Assembly (NCBI GenBank): GCA_035461525.1
Contig: DATHVD010000062.1
Span: forward strand, 1-8,229
Reading direction: 5' to 3'
DNA: 8,229 bases
Source of the DNA: JAIBJN01 sp035461525
GTDB lineage: Bacteria; Actinomycetota; Thermoleophilia; Gaiellales; Gaiellaceae
The notes beneath the pieces are model-generated. The model was given only the letters and a program-made list of their open reading frames with translations, ran no database searches and was not told the origin of the DNA. The translations under genes were made by a program, and so were the position numbers. This document shows positions 1 through 6,782 of this stretch, piece after piece (within the stretch, counting starts at the first letter, position 1; each line of letters starts with the position of its first letter).

Positions 1-541
1 GTCGGCCCGCTGGAGCGGGATCCAGGCGATCAGCTTCAGCGAGGCGAACGCGGCGCGGCTCGAGTCGACTCGCGCCTCGACGCGCGCGGGCCAGCTGACC
101 CAGGTCGACATCGGCATGTTCCTCACGTGGGCGGAGGCCTACAGCGAGAAGAACGCCGTGCTCGATCGCTTCCTCTTCGATCGCTTCCGCCCGCCCATGA
201 AGGAGGCCGTCGAGGCCTGGGTCGCCACGCGTCCGCTCCTGAACCCGGACGCGCCCCCGAGCCCGTTCGCCATGGACGAGTACCGGGTCCCCGAGCAGGA
301 GGAGGCGGCCGCTCTGGAGGAGAGTGCGACCGCCGCCGTCGAGCGGGCGAAGGAGTCGAACCAGCGCTCGGACAACTACGTCCTCGCCGTGGTCCTCTTC
401 GCGTCCTCGCTCTTCTTCGCCGGCATCTCGACCAAGTTCACGGGGACGCGAGTCCGCATCGCCGTGCTCGCCCTCGGCTGGGTCTTCTTCCTCGGCACGG
501 CCGCCTGGGTGGCGTCCTTCCCGGTCACCGTGGCCGTCTAG
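1..541 (+). CDS. Small membrane protein of unknown function, 5'-truncated by the window edge
   Basis: The reading frame is open from base 2 to a TAG at 539-541, giving the last 179 residues of a protein whose start lies outside the window. The first Met (base 116) is internal, because the upstream codons read as sensible protein (SARWSGIQAISFSEANAARL). From memory, a WSGxQ stretch just after an N-terminal membrane helix is common in small actinobacterial membrane proteins, so one helix is probably missing here. The visible part has a soluble, charged central region (about residues 12-120 of the fragment, with a Glu/Ala-rich stretch likely to be helical) and two C-terminal membrane helices at about 126-143 and 151-173. 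This suggests a three-helix protein with a large loop. No catalytic motif is visible. The gene ends 27 nt before the next membrane protein gene on the same strand, so the two are probably co-transcribed. Function unknown. Confidence 0.75.
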   Translation, partial: SARWSGIQAISFSEANAARLESTRASTRAGQLTQVDIGMFLTWAEAYSEKNAVLDRFLFDRFRPPMKEAVEAWVATRPLLNPDAPPSPFAMDEYRVPEQEEAAALEESATAAVERAKESNQRSDNYVLAVVLFASSLFFAGISTKFTGTRVRIAVLALGWVFFLGTAAWVASFPVTVAV

Positions 542-568
542 CGGACCGTCGCCGGTACCGTCGGAGTC

Positions 569-1561
569 GTGGCACGCATTCCCAACCCGCCCGTGGCGGT
601 GCGCGTCGCGCTCGCCCTCTTCGTGCTCCTCTGGATCTTCGGGCCGTACTCGCTGCGGACGGCGGTCCCGATCTGGGCCGTCTTCCTCGTCGCGCTCGCC
701 CTCGAGGTGCACTTCTTCCTCGGCGCGCTGGGACGCCCGCCGGCGCCCGTGCCCGACCGCGGCCCGCAGGTCGTCGACCGCGACCTCTACGGCTACCGAG
801 CCGAGACGGAGGACCTGCTGCTCGTGCGCCGGGGCGGCGAGGAGTACTGGATCCCCTACGCGGGCGAGGCGGACGACGAGGAGATCGAGGCGCTGATCGC
901 CGAGGCGGGCGAGCGGGAGGAGACACCGGAGGAGCCCGCCCACCTCGCCGACGAGCGCGCCGACCTCTGGACGCCGGTCCGCGGGCTGGCCACCGGCCTC
1001 GGCGTGATCGGCGCGCTCGCGCTCGGGCTCTGGTTCGTCGAGAGCCGCACGGGCTGGGACGCGCTCGAGGTCGAGACGCGCCAGGCGGCGCAGGCACGCT
1101 TCTCCGAGGAGGCCTCCCTGATCGCGGGGAAGCCCGTGCGGATCCGCTGCGACGAGGCCGGCGAGTTCGTCGGGGCCGTGCTGCACGCCGACGGTGTCGC
1201 CACGGTCGGAGGCGATCTCTCCTACCTCACGCCCGACCGCTGCCTCGACCTCTACCGGCTCGCCTTCGAGGGCGAGGTGCGCGGGAGTCAGACCGCGCGC
1301 TCGATCGCCGTCCTCGCGCACGAGGCGTGGCACCTGCGCGGCGTCCGCGACGAGGGCGAGACGGAGTGCTACGCGCTCCAGTCCGGCGTCGACCTGGGGC
1401 AGCGGCTCGGGCTCGACCGTGACCACGCGCGCCGGCTCATGCGGCAGCAGCTCGTCGAGAACTCGGGCCGCACGGTGGGGACGCTCGAATACCGCGTCCC
1501 GCCGGAGTGCCGGGACGGCGGGCCCCTCGACCTGCGCCCGGACGACCCACGGTTCCCGTGA
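569..1561 (+). CDS. Membrane-anchored putative zinc metalloprotease-like protein (HExxHxxGxxD motif)
   Basis: 330 residues from a GTG. There is no in-frame start between the upstream stop (539) and this GTG. A GGAG lies only 2 nt upstream, so the ribosome site is poor. Two membrane helices lie near the N terminus (about 10-28 and 34-52), followed by an acidic soluble stretch (about 60-132), a third helix (about 138-157) and a C-terminal soluble domain of about 170 residues. That domain contains HEAWHLRGVRD at 251-261. It fits the zinc-protease core HExxH and the longer metzincin-type form HExxHxxGxxD, in which Asp replaces the third His as in snapalysin. Acidic residues E262, E264 and E266 follow and could instead supply a ligand. 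The domain has four Cys (194, 225, 267, 314), compatible with two disulfides if it faces outward. M291 could serve as a Met-turn, but that is speculative. I do not recognise a named family. Protease activity is inferred from the motif only. The gene lies between a small membrane protein gene and a toxin-antitoxin pair. Confidence 0.7.
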   Translation: MARIPNPPVAVRVALALFVLLWIFGPYSLRTAVPIWAVFLVALALEVHFFLGALGRPPAPVPDRGPQVVDRDLYGYRAETEDLLLVRRGGEEYWIPYAGEADDEEIEALIAEAGEREETPEEPAHLADERADLWTPVRGLATGLGVIGALALGLWFVESRTGWDALEVETRQAAQARFSEEASLIAGKPVRIRCDEAGEFVGAVLHADGVATVGGDLSYLTPDRCLDLYRLAFEGEVRGSQTARSIAVLAHEAWHLRGVRDEGETECYALQSGVDLGQRLGLDRDHARRLMRQQLVENSGRTVGTLEYRVPPECRDGGPLDLRPDDPRFP

Positions 1562-1585
1562 TGCGTTTACGCATGTTTTGATGCG
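1561..1585. promoter_or_regulatory. Nested palindromes, probable operator of the toxin-antitoxin pair
   Basis: Between the metalloprotease-like gene and the antitoxin start, the sequence ATGCGT-TT-ACGCAT (1561-1574) is a 6-bp perfect inverted repeat. Its right half-site CGCAT (1570-1574) also pairs with a second ATGCG (1581-1585) across a 6-nt spacer. The core ATGCG/CGCAT therefore occurs three times in 25 nt. The stretch is clearly more AT-rich than its surroundings and ends 3 nt before the GTG at 1589. VapB-type antitoxins with ribbon-helix-helix domains usually bind such palindromes at their own promoter. Binding here is inferred. I could not assign -10 and -35 boxes with confidence. Confidence 0.5.
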
Positions 1586-1588
1586 ACT

Positions 1589-1783
1589 GTGCCTAAAACC
1601 ATTCAGATCCGAGACGTCGACGACGAGGTCTACGCCGCCCTCTCCCGGCGGGCCGCGGAGGCGGGCCTCACCGTTCCGGACCTGCTCCGGCGGGAAGCGG
1701 CCCGTCTCGCGTCGAGGCCGACCGTCGAGGAGTGGCTCGCGCGCACGCGGCGTCGCCCTCGAGCATCTTCCGGGCCGAGGTGA
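1589..1783 (+). CDS. vapB: VapB-family antitoxin, ribbon-helix-helix type, C-terminal tail frameshifted
   Basis: 64 residues as read, from a GTG with no clear ribosome site. It is the first possible start in frame after the palindromes. The N-terminal part (MPKTIQIRDVDDEVYAALSR) has the strand and first helix of a FitA/VapB-like ribbon-helix-helix DNA-binding domain, with the second helix at about 28-43 (VPDLLRREAARLA). The protein should bind its own operator as a dimer and block the VapC toxin with its C-terminal tail. As read, the tail ends abruptly in RTRRRPRASSGPR. The expected tail is present in another frame (bases 1756-1833), and one extra C in the CCC run at 1756-1758 would join the two. 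The present product probably binds DNA but lacks most of its toxin-binding tail. This is either a real frameshift or a one-base sequence error. The toxin gene starts 36 nt downstream. Confidence 0.75.
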   Translation: MPKTIQIRDVDDEVYAALSRRAAEAGLTVPDLLRREAARLASRPTVEEWLARTRRRPRASSGPR

Positions 1784-1833
1784 TCGAGGCCTTGGACGAG
1801 CTCCGCGGCCCGTGGCCCGATGCTGGTCGTTGA
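1756..1833 (+). pseudogene. Displaced C-terminal tail of the VapB antitoxin (out of frame)
   Basis: Read in the frame starting at 1756, this stretch gives P-S-S-I-F-R followed by AEVIEALDELRGPWPDAGR and a TGA at 1831-1833. An acidic, amphipathic tail with a Trp-Pro pair is what a VapB antitoxin uses to wrap its toxin. Joining it to the antitoxin gene after RTRRR needs one inserted base, most simply CCC to CCCC at 1756-1758. The repaired antitoxin would have about 81 residues. Its stop would then overlap the toxin start at 1820 by 14 nt, the usual coupled arrangement of toxin-antitoxin pairs. It has no start codon or ribosome site of its own that I can defend. Confidence 0.6.
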
Positions 1834-2227
1834 CGCGTCCTGCCTCTACGAGGTCGTCGCCGACACCCCGGACGCGGAGGGCGTCCGCGCCCGGCTCGCC
1901 GCCGACCCCGACCACGCGGCGCCGCATGTGATCGACGTCGAGGTGGTCGCCGTGATCCGGCGCAATCACTCTCTCGGCAGGCTCGACGGGACCGCGGCCC
2001 GCCAGGCGGTCGAGGATCTGAGGGACTGGCCCGGAGAGCGCTTCGGCCACCGCAGCCTGCTCGAGCGCGCGTGGGAGCTCCGGGAGAACGTCCGGGCGTG
2101 GGATGCCGTCTACGTGGTGCTCGCCGAGGCGCTCGACGCCACGCTGCTCACGCTCGACCCGCGGCTCGCGCGCGTGCAGGGGCTCGGGTGTGCGGTGGAG
2201 GTGCCGGAGACTCCGCGGCCGCGGTGA
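1820..2227 (+). CDS. vapC: VapC-family PIN-domain ribonuclease toxin
   Basis: 135 residues from an ATG, close to the family's usual 125-145. VapC toxins are Mg2+-dependent RNases, often cutting tRNA or rRNA, and are held inactive by VapB. The four acidic residues expected of a PIN active site are all present: D5 in LVVDAS, E41 in IDVEVVAVIRR, D95 in AWDAVYVVLAE and D113 in LTLDPRLAR. The order and spacing are those of a complete single-domain PIN protein, so the toxin looks catalytically intact. It follows a VapB-like gene whose inhibitory tail is frameshifted as the sequence stands, an odd combination because an unrestrained toxin should be harmful. The stop codon (2225-2227) overlaps the GTG of the next gene by three bases within GTGA, so the two are probably translationally coupled. 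The RNA target cannot be read from sequence. Confidence 0.88.
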   Translation: MLVVDASCLYEVVADTPDAEGVRARLAADPDHAAPHVIDVEVVAVIRRNHSLGRLDGTAARQAVEDLRDWPGERFGHRSLLERAWELRENVRAWDAVYVVLAEALDATLLTLDPRLARVQGLGCAVEVPETPRPR

Positions 2228-3408
2228 GGGTCGCCGTCGTCGGCGCCGGCCTGGCGGGTCTCGCCGCAGCCGACGCGCTCCGACGGGCGGGGGCCGACGT
2301 CGTCGTCCTCGAGGCGCGCGACCGCGTCGGCGGGCGCGTCTGGTCGGTTCCCTTCGCCGGCGGGGTCGCCGAGCGCGGGGCCGAGTTCGTCTTCCCCGGC
2401 GACGAGGTGCTGCAGGCGACCGCCGCACGCCTCGGGCTGCGCCTCTACCGCAAGGGGACGCTCTACGGCGACCGCGAGCCGCGCGGCGGCGAGCCGGTCT
2501 CCCCGGCCGAGCTCCGGGCGGCCGCCGGCCGGCTCGGCGCCGCGGCGGCGCACGGCGGCAGCGTCCTGGAGGCGCTCGCGTCCCTCGGCGTGTCCGCCGC
2601 GGCCGCCGAGGCGCTCGCGGCCCGGATCGAGGTCTCGAGCGCCTACCCGGCCGACGACCAGGACGCCTCGGTGCTCGGCGAGACCGGCGCCGGCTTCGGG
2701 CGATTCGACACGTTCGGGGTCGAGGGCGGAAACGGCCGCCTCGCGGAGGGCCTCGCGACGCCGCTCGGCCCCGCGCTCCGCCTCGCGACGCCGATGGAGG
2801 AGATCGCCTGGGAGGAGCGGGCCGTCCGCGTGCGGACGGCGGCCGGCGAGCTCGAGGCCGACCGCGCCGTCGTCGCGACTCCGGCAAGCGTCCCTCTGCG
2901 CTTCGACCCGCCGCTTCCCGAGGCGAGCGCCCGCGCGCGCGCCGGCGTGCGCTACGGCCGGGCCGCCAAGCTCCACGTGCGGCTGCGGGCGTCCGCCGAG
3001 CCGAGCGCCGTCCTGGCCGTCCCCGACCGCTACTGGTGCTACACGCAGCTCGGGCCCGACGGTGAGCCCGCGCCCTTCGCCGCCGCGTTCGCGGGGTCGC
3101 CCGGAGCGCTCGAGCGCCTGCGCGTCGAGGAGGGCGCCGAGACCTGGCTCGCCGCGCTCGTCGGCCTGCGGCCGGAGCTCGAGCTCGACGCGGGCGCCGC
3201 GCTCCTCTCGACCTGGCACGACGACCCGTGGGCGCGCGGCGCCTACTCGGCCCGTTCCCGCTCCTCGCCGCTCGAGCCCGCGGCGCTGGCGCGGCGCGTC
3301 GGTCCGCTGGCGTTCGCCGGCGAGCACACCGCGGGAGACTGGCACGGGCTGATGGAGGGCGCCCTCCGCAGCGGCCTCCGCGCCGCCGAGGATCTCCTTC
3401 GCGCCTGA
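2224..3408 (+). CDS. FAD-dependent amine oxidase family protein (MAO-like flavoprotein)
   Basis: 394 residues from a GTG in the GTGA overlap with vapC. The frame is open further upstream, but that part is only a shadow of the toxin gene, and the FAD-binding fold begins at once after this GTG. The N-terminal Rossmann motif is VGAGLAGLAAADALR (GxGxxG at 7-12). It is followed by E30, which should bind the ADP-ribose, and RVGGR at 34-38. K249 in GRAAKLHVRL matches the conserved flavin-N5-proximal Lys of the monoamine oxidase family. WHDDPWARGAYS (331-342) and FAGEHTAGDWHGLMEGALRS (364-383) form the typical C-terminal FAD-binding segment. The family oxidises amines (or saturates/desaturates related substrates) using FAD. 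The protein is shorter than the usual 430-500 residues, and no signal peptide or membrane anchor is seen, so it is probably cytosolic. The substrate is unknown. The gene ends 13 nt from the convergent fprA gene. Confidence 0.85.
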   Translation: MRVAVVGAGLAGLAAADALRRAGADVVVLEARDRVGGRVWSVPFAGGVAERGAEFVFPGDEVLQATAARLGLRLYRKGTLYGDREPRGGEPVSPAELRAAAGRLGAAAAHGGSVLEALASLGVSAAAAEALAARIEVSSAYPADDQDASVLGETGAGFGRFDTFGVEGGNGRLAEGLATPLGPALRLATPMEEIAWEERAVRVRTAAGELEADRAVVATPASVPLRFDPPLPEASARARAGVRYGRAAKLHVRLRASAEPSAVLAVPDRYWCYTQLGPDGEPAPFAAAFAGSPGALERLRVEEGAETWLAALVGLRPELELDAGAALLSTWHDDPWARGAYSARSRSSPLEPAALARRVGPLAFAGEHTAGDWHGLMEGALRSGLRAAEDLLRA

Positions 3409-3410
3409 GC

Positions 3411-3431
3411 GGGCGCTGCCGTCAGCTGCCC
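3411..3431. terminator. Weak hairpin between convergent genes, possible terminator
   Basis: In the tail-to-tail gap and the end of fprA, GGGCGCT (3411-3417) can pair with AGC-T-GCCC (3424-3431) around a six-base loop, with one bulged T. There is no T-run on either side. Because both neighbouring genes end here, a terminator serving both strands would make sense, but the stem is short and such pairings are common at this GC content. Confidence 0.2.
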
Positions 3432-4831
3432 CGGCCAGCCCGCTGCGGCGCGGCGGCCGCCGCCAGCAGCTCCTCCCACGTGCAGAGCTTCACGCGCGGG
3501 CGGCCCAGCGGCTCGCCTCGGCTCCGCTCCTCCTCGTCGATCGCCGTCCAGCCCTCGTACGTGACGGGCTCGGCGCCTCGCTCGGCGAGGAGGGCGTCCA
3601 CCGCCTCGGCGGTCGCCTCTTCGCGGCGCGGGAGCCGGCCGGCGGCGAGGTCCTCGAGGACGAGCGCGGTCGTCTCGGCCGCGTCCTTCTTGTTCGTGCC
3701 GATGATTCCGGTCGGGCCGCGCTTGATCCAGCCGGTGCAGTAGACGCCCGGCACGGGCTGTCCGTCCTCGTCGAGGACGCGCCCGCAGTCGTTCCGCATC
3801 GTCGCCCGCCGCTCGTCGAAGGGAACACCGGGGACGGGGATGCCGCGATAGCCGACGCTGCGGAAGACGAGCCCGCACGGCACGGTCTCGCGCTCGCCGG
3901 TCGCGACGGCGACGAGCCGGCCGCTCTCGTCCTCCTCCAGCCGGTTGCGGACGAGCTCGATCGCCTCGACCTTCCCGTCGCCGAGGATGGCCACCGGGGA
4001 GAGGAAGAAGCGGAGGCGGAGGAGCCGCGGCTTGCCCTGCGGCTCGCGCCCCGCGTACCCGCGCAGCACCTCGAGGTTCCGCTGCGCCTTCGTGTCTGAG
4101 GCGAGCTGGGCCTCGCTGGCGGGGTCGAGCTCGAGGTCGGCGGGGTCGACGAGGACGTCGGCGCCCGCCAGCTCGCCGAGCTCCTTCAGCTCCACGGTCG
4201 TGAACGCGCCCTGCACCGGGCCGCGGCGGCCGACCATGACGATCTCGCGCAGGCTCGACCCGGCGATGGCCGCGATCGCCTCGTCCGTCGTGTCCGTGGG
4301 CGCGAGCTCCTCGTGCGTGAGCGCGAGCATGCGGGCGACGTCCACGGCGACGTTGCCGTTCCCGATCACGACGGCGCGCTCGACGTCGAAGTCGAAGTCG
4401 AGCTCCTGGAAGTCGGGATGCGCGTTGTACCAGTTGACGAAGGCGGTCGCAGACCAGGAACCGGGCAGGTCCTCGCCGGGGATGCCGAGCCGGCGGTCGG
4501 TCTGCGTCCCGAGCGCGTAGACGACCGCGTCGTAGAGCCGAACGAGGTCCTCGTGGGCGAGGTCGCGTCCGACCTCGACGTTGCCGAGGAAGCGAAACCC
4601 CGGCCGCGCGGCGATCTTCTCGTAGACGCGGGAGACCGCCTTGATCTTGGGGTGGTCGGGGGCGACGCCGAAGCGGACGAGCCCCCAGGGCGTGGGCAGG
4701 CGCTCGATCATGTCCACCTCGACCTCCTCCCCGGCGTCGATGAGCTGGCCGGCGGCGTAGAAGCCGGCGGGGCCCGAGCCGACGACGGCGACGCGAAGCG
4801 GCCGCTCCCTCGGTGTGGCGAGATCGCTCAT
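3422..4831 (-). CDS. fprA: Ferredoxin-NADP+ reductase, FprA/adrenodoxin reductase type
   Basis: 469 residues, close to the mycobacterial FprA length of about 456. The enzyme is a cytosolic flavoprotein that moves electrons between NADPH and ferredoxin, feeding ferredoxin-dependent enzymes such as cytochromes P450, or running in reverse to make NADPH. The FAD site is VAVVGSGPAGFYAAGQL (GxGPAG at 18-23). The family signature LVRFGVAPDHPKIK is at 51-64. The NADP site is VVIGNGNVAVDVARML (GNGN at 157-160) with the phosphate-binding VGRRGP at 200-205. The C-terminal signature CTGWIKRGPTGIIGTNKKD is at 365-383. All key motifs are present. The chosen ATG is preceded by AAGGG with almost no spacing. 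An ATG 11 nt further upstream is out of frame and stops after four codons (MLKG). The gene is last in the leftward proA-proB-yihY-like-fprA run, 27 nt after the membrane protein gene. Confidence 0.93.
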   Translation of the reverse strand: MSDLATPRERPLRVAVVGSGPAGFYAAGQLIDAGEEVEVDMIERLPTPWGLVRFGVAPDHPKIKAVSRVYEKIAARPGFRFLGNVEVGRDLAHEDLVRLYDAVVYALGTQTDRRLGIPGEDLPGSWSATAFVNWYNAHPDFQELDFDFDVERAVVIGNGNVAVDVARMLALTHEELAPTDTTDEAIAAIAGSSLREIVMVGRRGPVQGAFTTVELKELGELAGADVLVDPADLELDPASEAQLASDTKAQRNLEVLRGYAGREPQGKPRLLRLRFFLSPVAILGDGKVEAIELVRNRLEEDESGRLVAVATGERETVPCGLVFRSVGYRGIPVPGVPFDERRATMRNDCGRVLDEDGQPVPGVYCTGWIKRGPTGIIGTNKKDAAETTALVLEDLAAGRLPRREEATAEAVDALLAERGAEPVTYEGWTAIDEEERSRGEPLGRPRVKLCTWEELLAAAAAPQRAGRGS

Positions 4832-4858
4832 CCCTTCAGCATGCCGTGGATCGGCGGG

Positions 4859-5731
4859 TCACCGCGCCTCCTGCGGGCGCTCCTCGCGCGACCAGACGGC
4901 CGCGAGCTCGGCGCCGACGAGGAAGACGCTCGCGGCGAGGTAGACGAGGAAGAGGAAGCCGACGAGGGCGCCGAGCGAGCCGTAGACGAGGTTGTAGTCG
5001 GCGAATCGCTCCAGGTAGTACGCGTATCCAGTCGCAGTCGCCTGGAGGGCGATGGTCGCGAGGAGCGCCGGGAGCCAGAGGTGGGCGAGCGGAGGGCGGA
5101 TGGGCGGGACGTAGCGGTAGAGAAGGAGAATCGTCGCAAAGAGGAGCACGAGCGGGATCAGCGTCTCCGTCAGCGCTCCCGCGACCGAGACGACGTCCTT
5201 GACCGGCTCGAGCCAGCCCGCGATCTCCTCGCTCAGCCGGCCGATCAGGCGCACGACCAGCGTGAGGGCGAAGGCGACGAGGACGAGGAGCCCGGCGAGG
5301 ACGACGAGCACGAGGTCGAAGGCCTTGCCGCGGACGTAGCGCCGGCGCAGCTCGGGCGCCCAGACGGCGGCGAGCGCCGCGCGCATCGCGCCCATCATCG
5401 CGCTCGCAGACCAGAGGACGCCGACGAGCGCGACGAGGCCCGCGAGGGACGCGGGAGTCGCGAGCCCGGAGACGGCCGCATCGAGGCTCGGGCCGGCGGC
5501 GTCCGAGAGTGGGAGCCGGTCGAGGAGCCAGTCCACGAGTCGCTCGCGACGGTCGTCGTCGCGCACGACGATGCCGAAGACGCCGACGAGGAAGATCGCG
5601 AGCGGGAAGAGGGAGAAGAGGACGTGGTAGGAAATCGCGGCCGCCATCTGCGGCCCGAAGTGGCCAGTGTACGCGGTGACCGCCGCTCGGACGGTCGGGA
5701 GGAGCCGGGCAGGGGCGGGGAGCGCCCGCAC
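4859..5731 (-). CDS. YihY/BrkB family inner-membrane protein
   Basis: 290 residues, typical for the family (about 270-330). The chosen start is a GTG one base after the proB stop (TGA-G-GTG). The frame is open further upstream, but there it is only an Arg/Ser-rich shadow of proB. Six membrane helices are visible at about 29-56, 90-112, 136-163, 183-208, 217-240 and 249-276. The family's early signature is ISYHVLFSLFPLAIFLVGVF (33-52), and the last-helix signature is LVYGSLGALVGFLFLVYLAA (248-267) followed by VGAEL. The family was once annotated as RNase BN, which is incorrect, and its true role is unknown; transport of a small molecule or lipid has been proposed. A short charged tail (SREERPQEAR) follows the last helix. 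Co-transcription with proline genes is likely from spacing, but no functional link follows from that. Confidence 0.9.
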   Translation of the reverse strand: MRALPAPARLLPTVRAAVTAYTGHFGPQMAAAISYHVLFSLFPLAIFLVGVFGIVVRDDDRRERLVDWLLDRLPLSDAAGPSLDAAVSGLATPASLAGLVALVGVLWSASAMMGAMRAALAAVWAPELRRRYVRGKAFDLVLVVLAGLLVLVAFALTLVVRLIGRLSEEIAGWLEPVKDVVSVAGALTETLIPLVLLFATILLLYRYVPPIRPPLAHLWLPALLATIALQATATGYAYYLERFADYNLVYGSLGALVGFLFLVYLAASVFLVGAELAAVWSREERPQEAR

Positions 5732-5732
5732 C

Positions 5733-6773
5733 TCAGTAGAGGACGAGCCGGTCGCGGTGGACGGCCTCGAGGCCGCGTGTGCGCGCGGCCAGCTCGGCGG
5801 GCGGCGCCCCGGCGAGGCCCTTGGCGAAGGGGACGCCGTCCGGGCCGACGAGCTCGACCGCGTCGCCAGCGTCGAAGCGCCCCTCGCACCCGACGACGCC
5901 GACGGCGAGCAGGCTGGCGCCGTCCTCGGCCACCGCCCTCTGCGCCCCCGAGTCGACGTGGACACGCCCGGCGACGGGCTTGCCGAAGCGAAGCCAGAGC
6001 TTGAACGCGGGCTCGCCGCGCGCCTTCGGCGCGAAGCGCGTTCCGCCCTCGCCGGCGAGGACGGGCCCCAGCACCTCCTCGCCGAGGCCGGAGGCGATCA
6101 CCGTCGGGATCCCCGCGGCGGCGGCCAGCTCGCCCGCGAGCACCTTGCTGCGCATGCCGCCCCGCCCGAGCGGCGAGGGCGCCCCGAGCTCCGCGCCGAG
6201 CGCCCGCTCCCCCTCGGCGAGGAGCTCCGCGCCGGGCGTCCCCGGGGCGCGGCTGTAGACGCCCTCGACCTCGGTGAGGAGGACGAGCAGCTCCGCGCGC
6301 ACGAGCACCGCCACCTGGGCGGCGAGCGCGTCGTTGTCGCCGAAGGTGATCTCGTCCGTGGCGGTGGCGTCGTTCTCGTTCACCACCGGGACGGCGCCGA
6401 GCCGGAAGAGCTCGACGAAGGCGTGGCGCGCGTTCACGTAGGCGGCGCGCTCGGCGAGGTCGTTCGCCGTCAGGAGGACCTGGGCGGCGAGCAGGCCCTC
6501 GCGCGCCAGGGCGTCCTCCCACGCGGCCTGCAGACGCGCCTGGCCGAGGGCCGAGGCCGCCTGCAGGCGCGGGACGCCGCGCGGGCGCCGCTCGAGGCCG
6601 AGCCGGGGCAGGCCGAGCGCGATCGCGCCCGAGGAGACGACGCACGCCGGCCGGCCCGCGCGGACGAGGGCGGCGAGCTCGTGCGCCCGTGCGCGCAGGA
6701 GCCCGCGCCGCACGCGTCCGCCCGGGGCGGCGACGAGGCTCGTGCCGACCTTGACGACGACAGGACGGCGCAC
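5733..6773 (-). CDS. proB: Glutamate 5-kinase (ProB) with C-terminal PUA domain
   Basis: 346 residues from a GTG, 9 nt after the proA stop. ProB phosphorylates glutamate with ATP to gamma-glutamyl phosphate, the committed step of proline synthesis, in the cytosol. The amino-acid-kinase domain (about 1-245) shows VVKVGTS at 6-12, VVSSGAIALG at 45-54, NENDA at 132-136, FGDND at 144-148 and GRGGMRSK at 203-210, which corresponds to the usual GTGGMxTK. The PUA domain (about 263-338) begins KPVAGRVHVDSGAQRAV and continues with ASLLAVGV and the GRFDAGDAVELV stretch. The length and two-domain layout match E. coli ProB, where the PUA domain modulates feedback inhibition by proline, so similar control is plausible. 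It sits directly after proA, and the unstable product is passed to ProA, so tight co-expression fits. The ribosome site is only a G-rich stretch upstream. Confidence 0.96.
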   Translation of the reverse strand: MRRPVVVKVGTSLVAAPGGRVRRGLLRARAHELAALVRAGRPACVVSSGAIALGLPRLGLERRPRGVPRLQAASALGQARLQAAWEDALAREGLLAAQVLLTANDLAERAAYVNARHAFVELFRLGAVPVVNENDATATDEITFGDNDALAAQVAVLVRAELLVLLTEVEGVYSRAPGTPGAELLAEGERALGAELGAPSPLGRGGMRSKVLAGELAAAAGIPTVIASGLGEEVLGPVLAGEGGTRFAPKARGEPAFKLWLRFGKPVAGRVHVDSGAQRAVAEDGASLLAVGVVGCEGRFDAGDAVELVGPDGVPFAKGLAGAPPAELAARTRGLEAVHRDRLVLY

Positions 6774-6782
6774 CCCCGCCGC

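Noticed and set aside
127..1422. 431-codon rightward frame over the first two genes
   Set aside because: Extremely Arg/Gly/Pro-rich, no motif, and overlaps two better frames with membrane helices and a zinc motif.
1561..1581. Tiny frame ATG CGT TTA CGC ATG TTT TGA after the metalloprotease-like gene
   Set aside because: Six codons, no ribosome site, and fully explained by the palindrome sequence.
1754..1760. Programmed -1 frameshift site in the antitoxin
   Set aside because: CGCCCTC does not fit the X XXY YYZ slippery pattern and no clear downstream stimulator was seen. A base loss is simpler.
2071..2223. Upstream extension of the amine oxidase frame
   Set aside because: The added residues only shadow vapC, and the Rossmann motif begins right after the GTG at 2224.
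2110..3345. 411-codon leftward frame opposite the amine oxidase
   Set aside because: Antisense to a gene with clear FAD-binding motifs at both ends, with a low-complexity product.
4828..4842. Alternative upstream ATG for fprA
   Set aside because: It is out of frame and stops after four codons (MLKG), overlapping the true start.
4313..6004. Long rightward open frame of 563 codons opposite fprA, the YihY-like gene and proB
   Set aside because: Its product is Asp/Glu/Arg-rich without domains and runs antisense through three well-supported genes. It is a GC-rich shadow frame.
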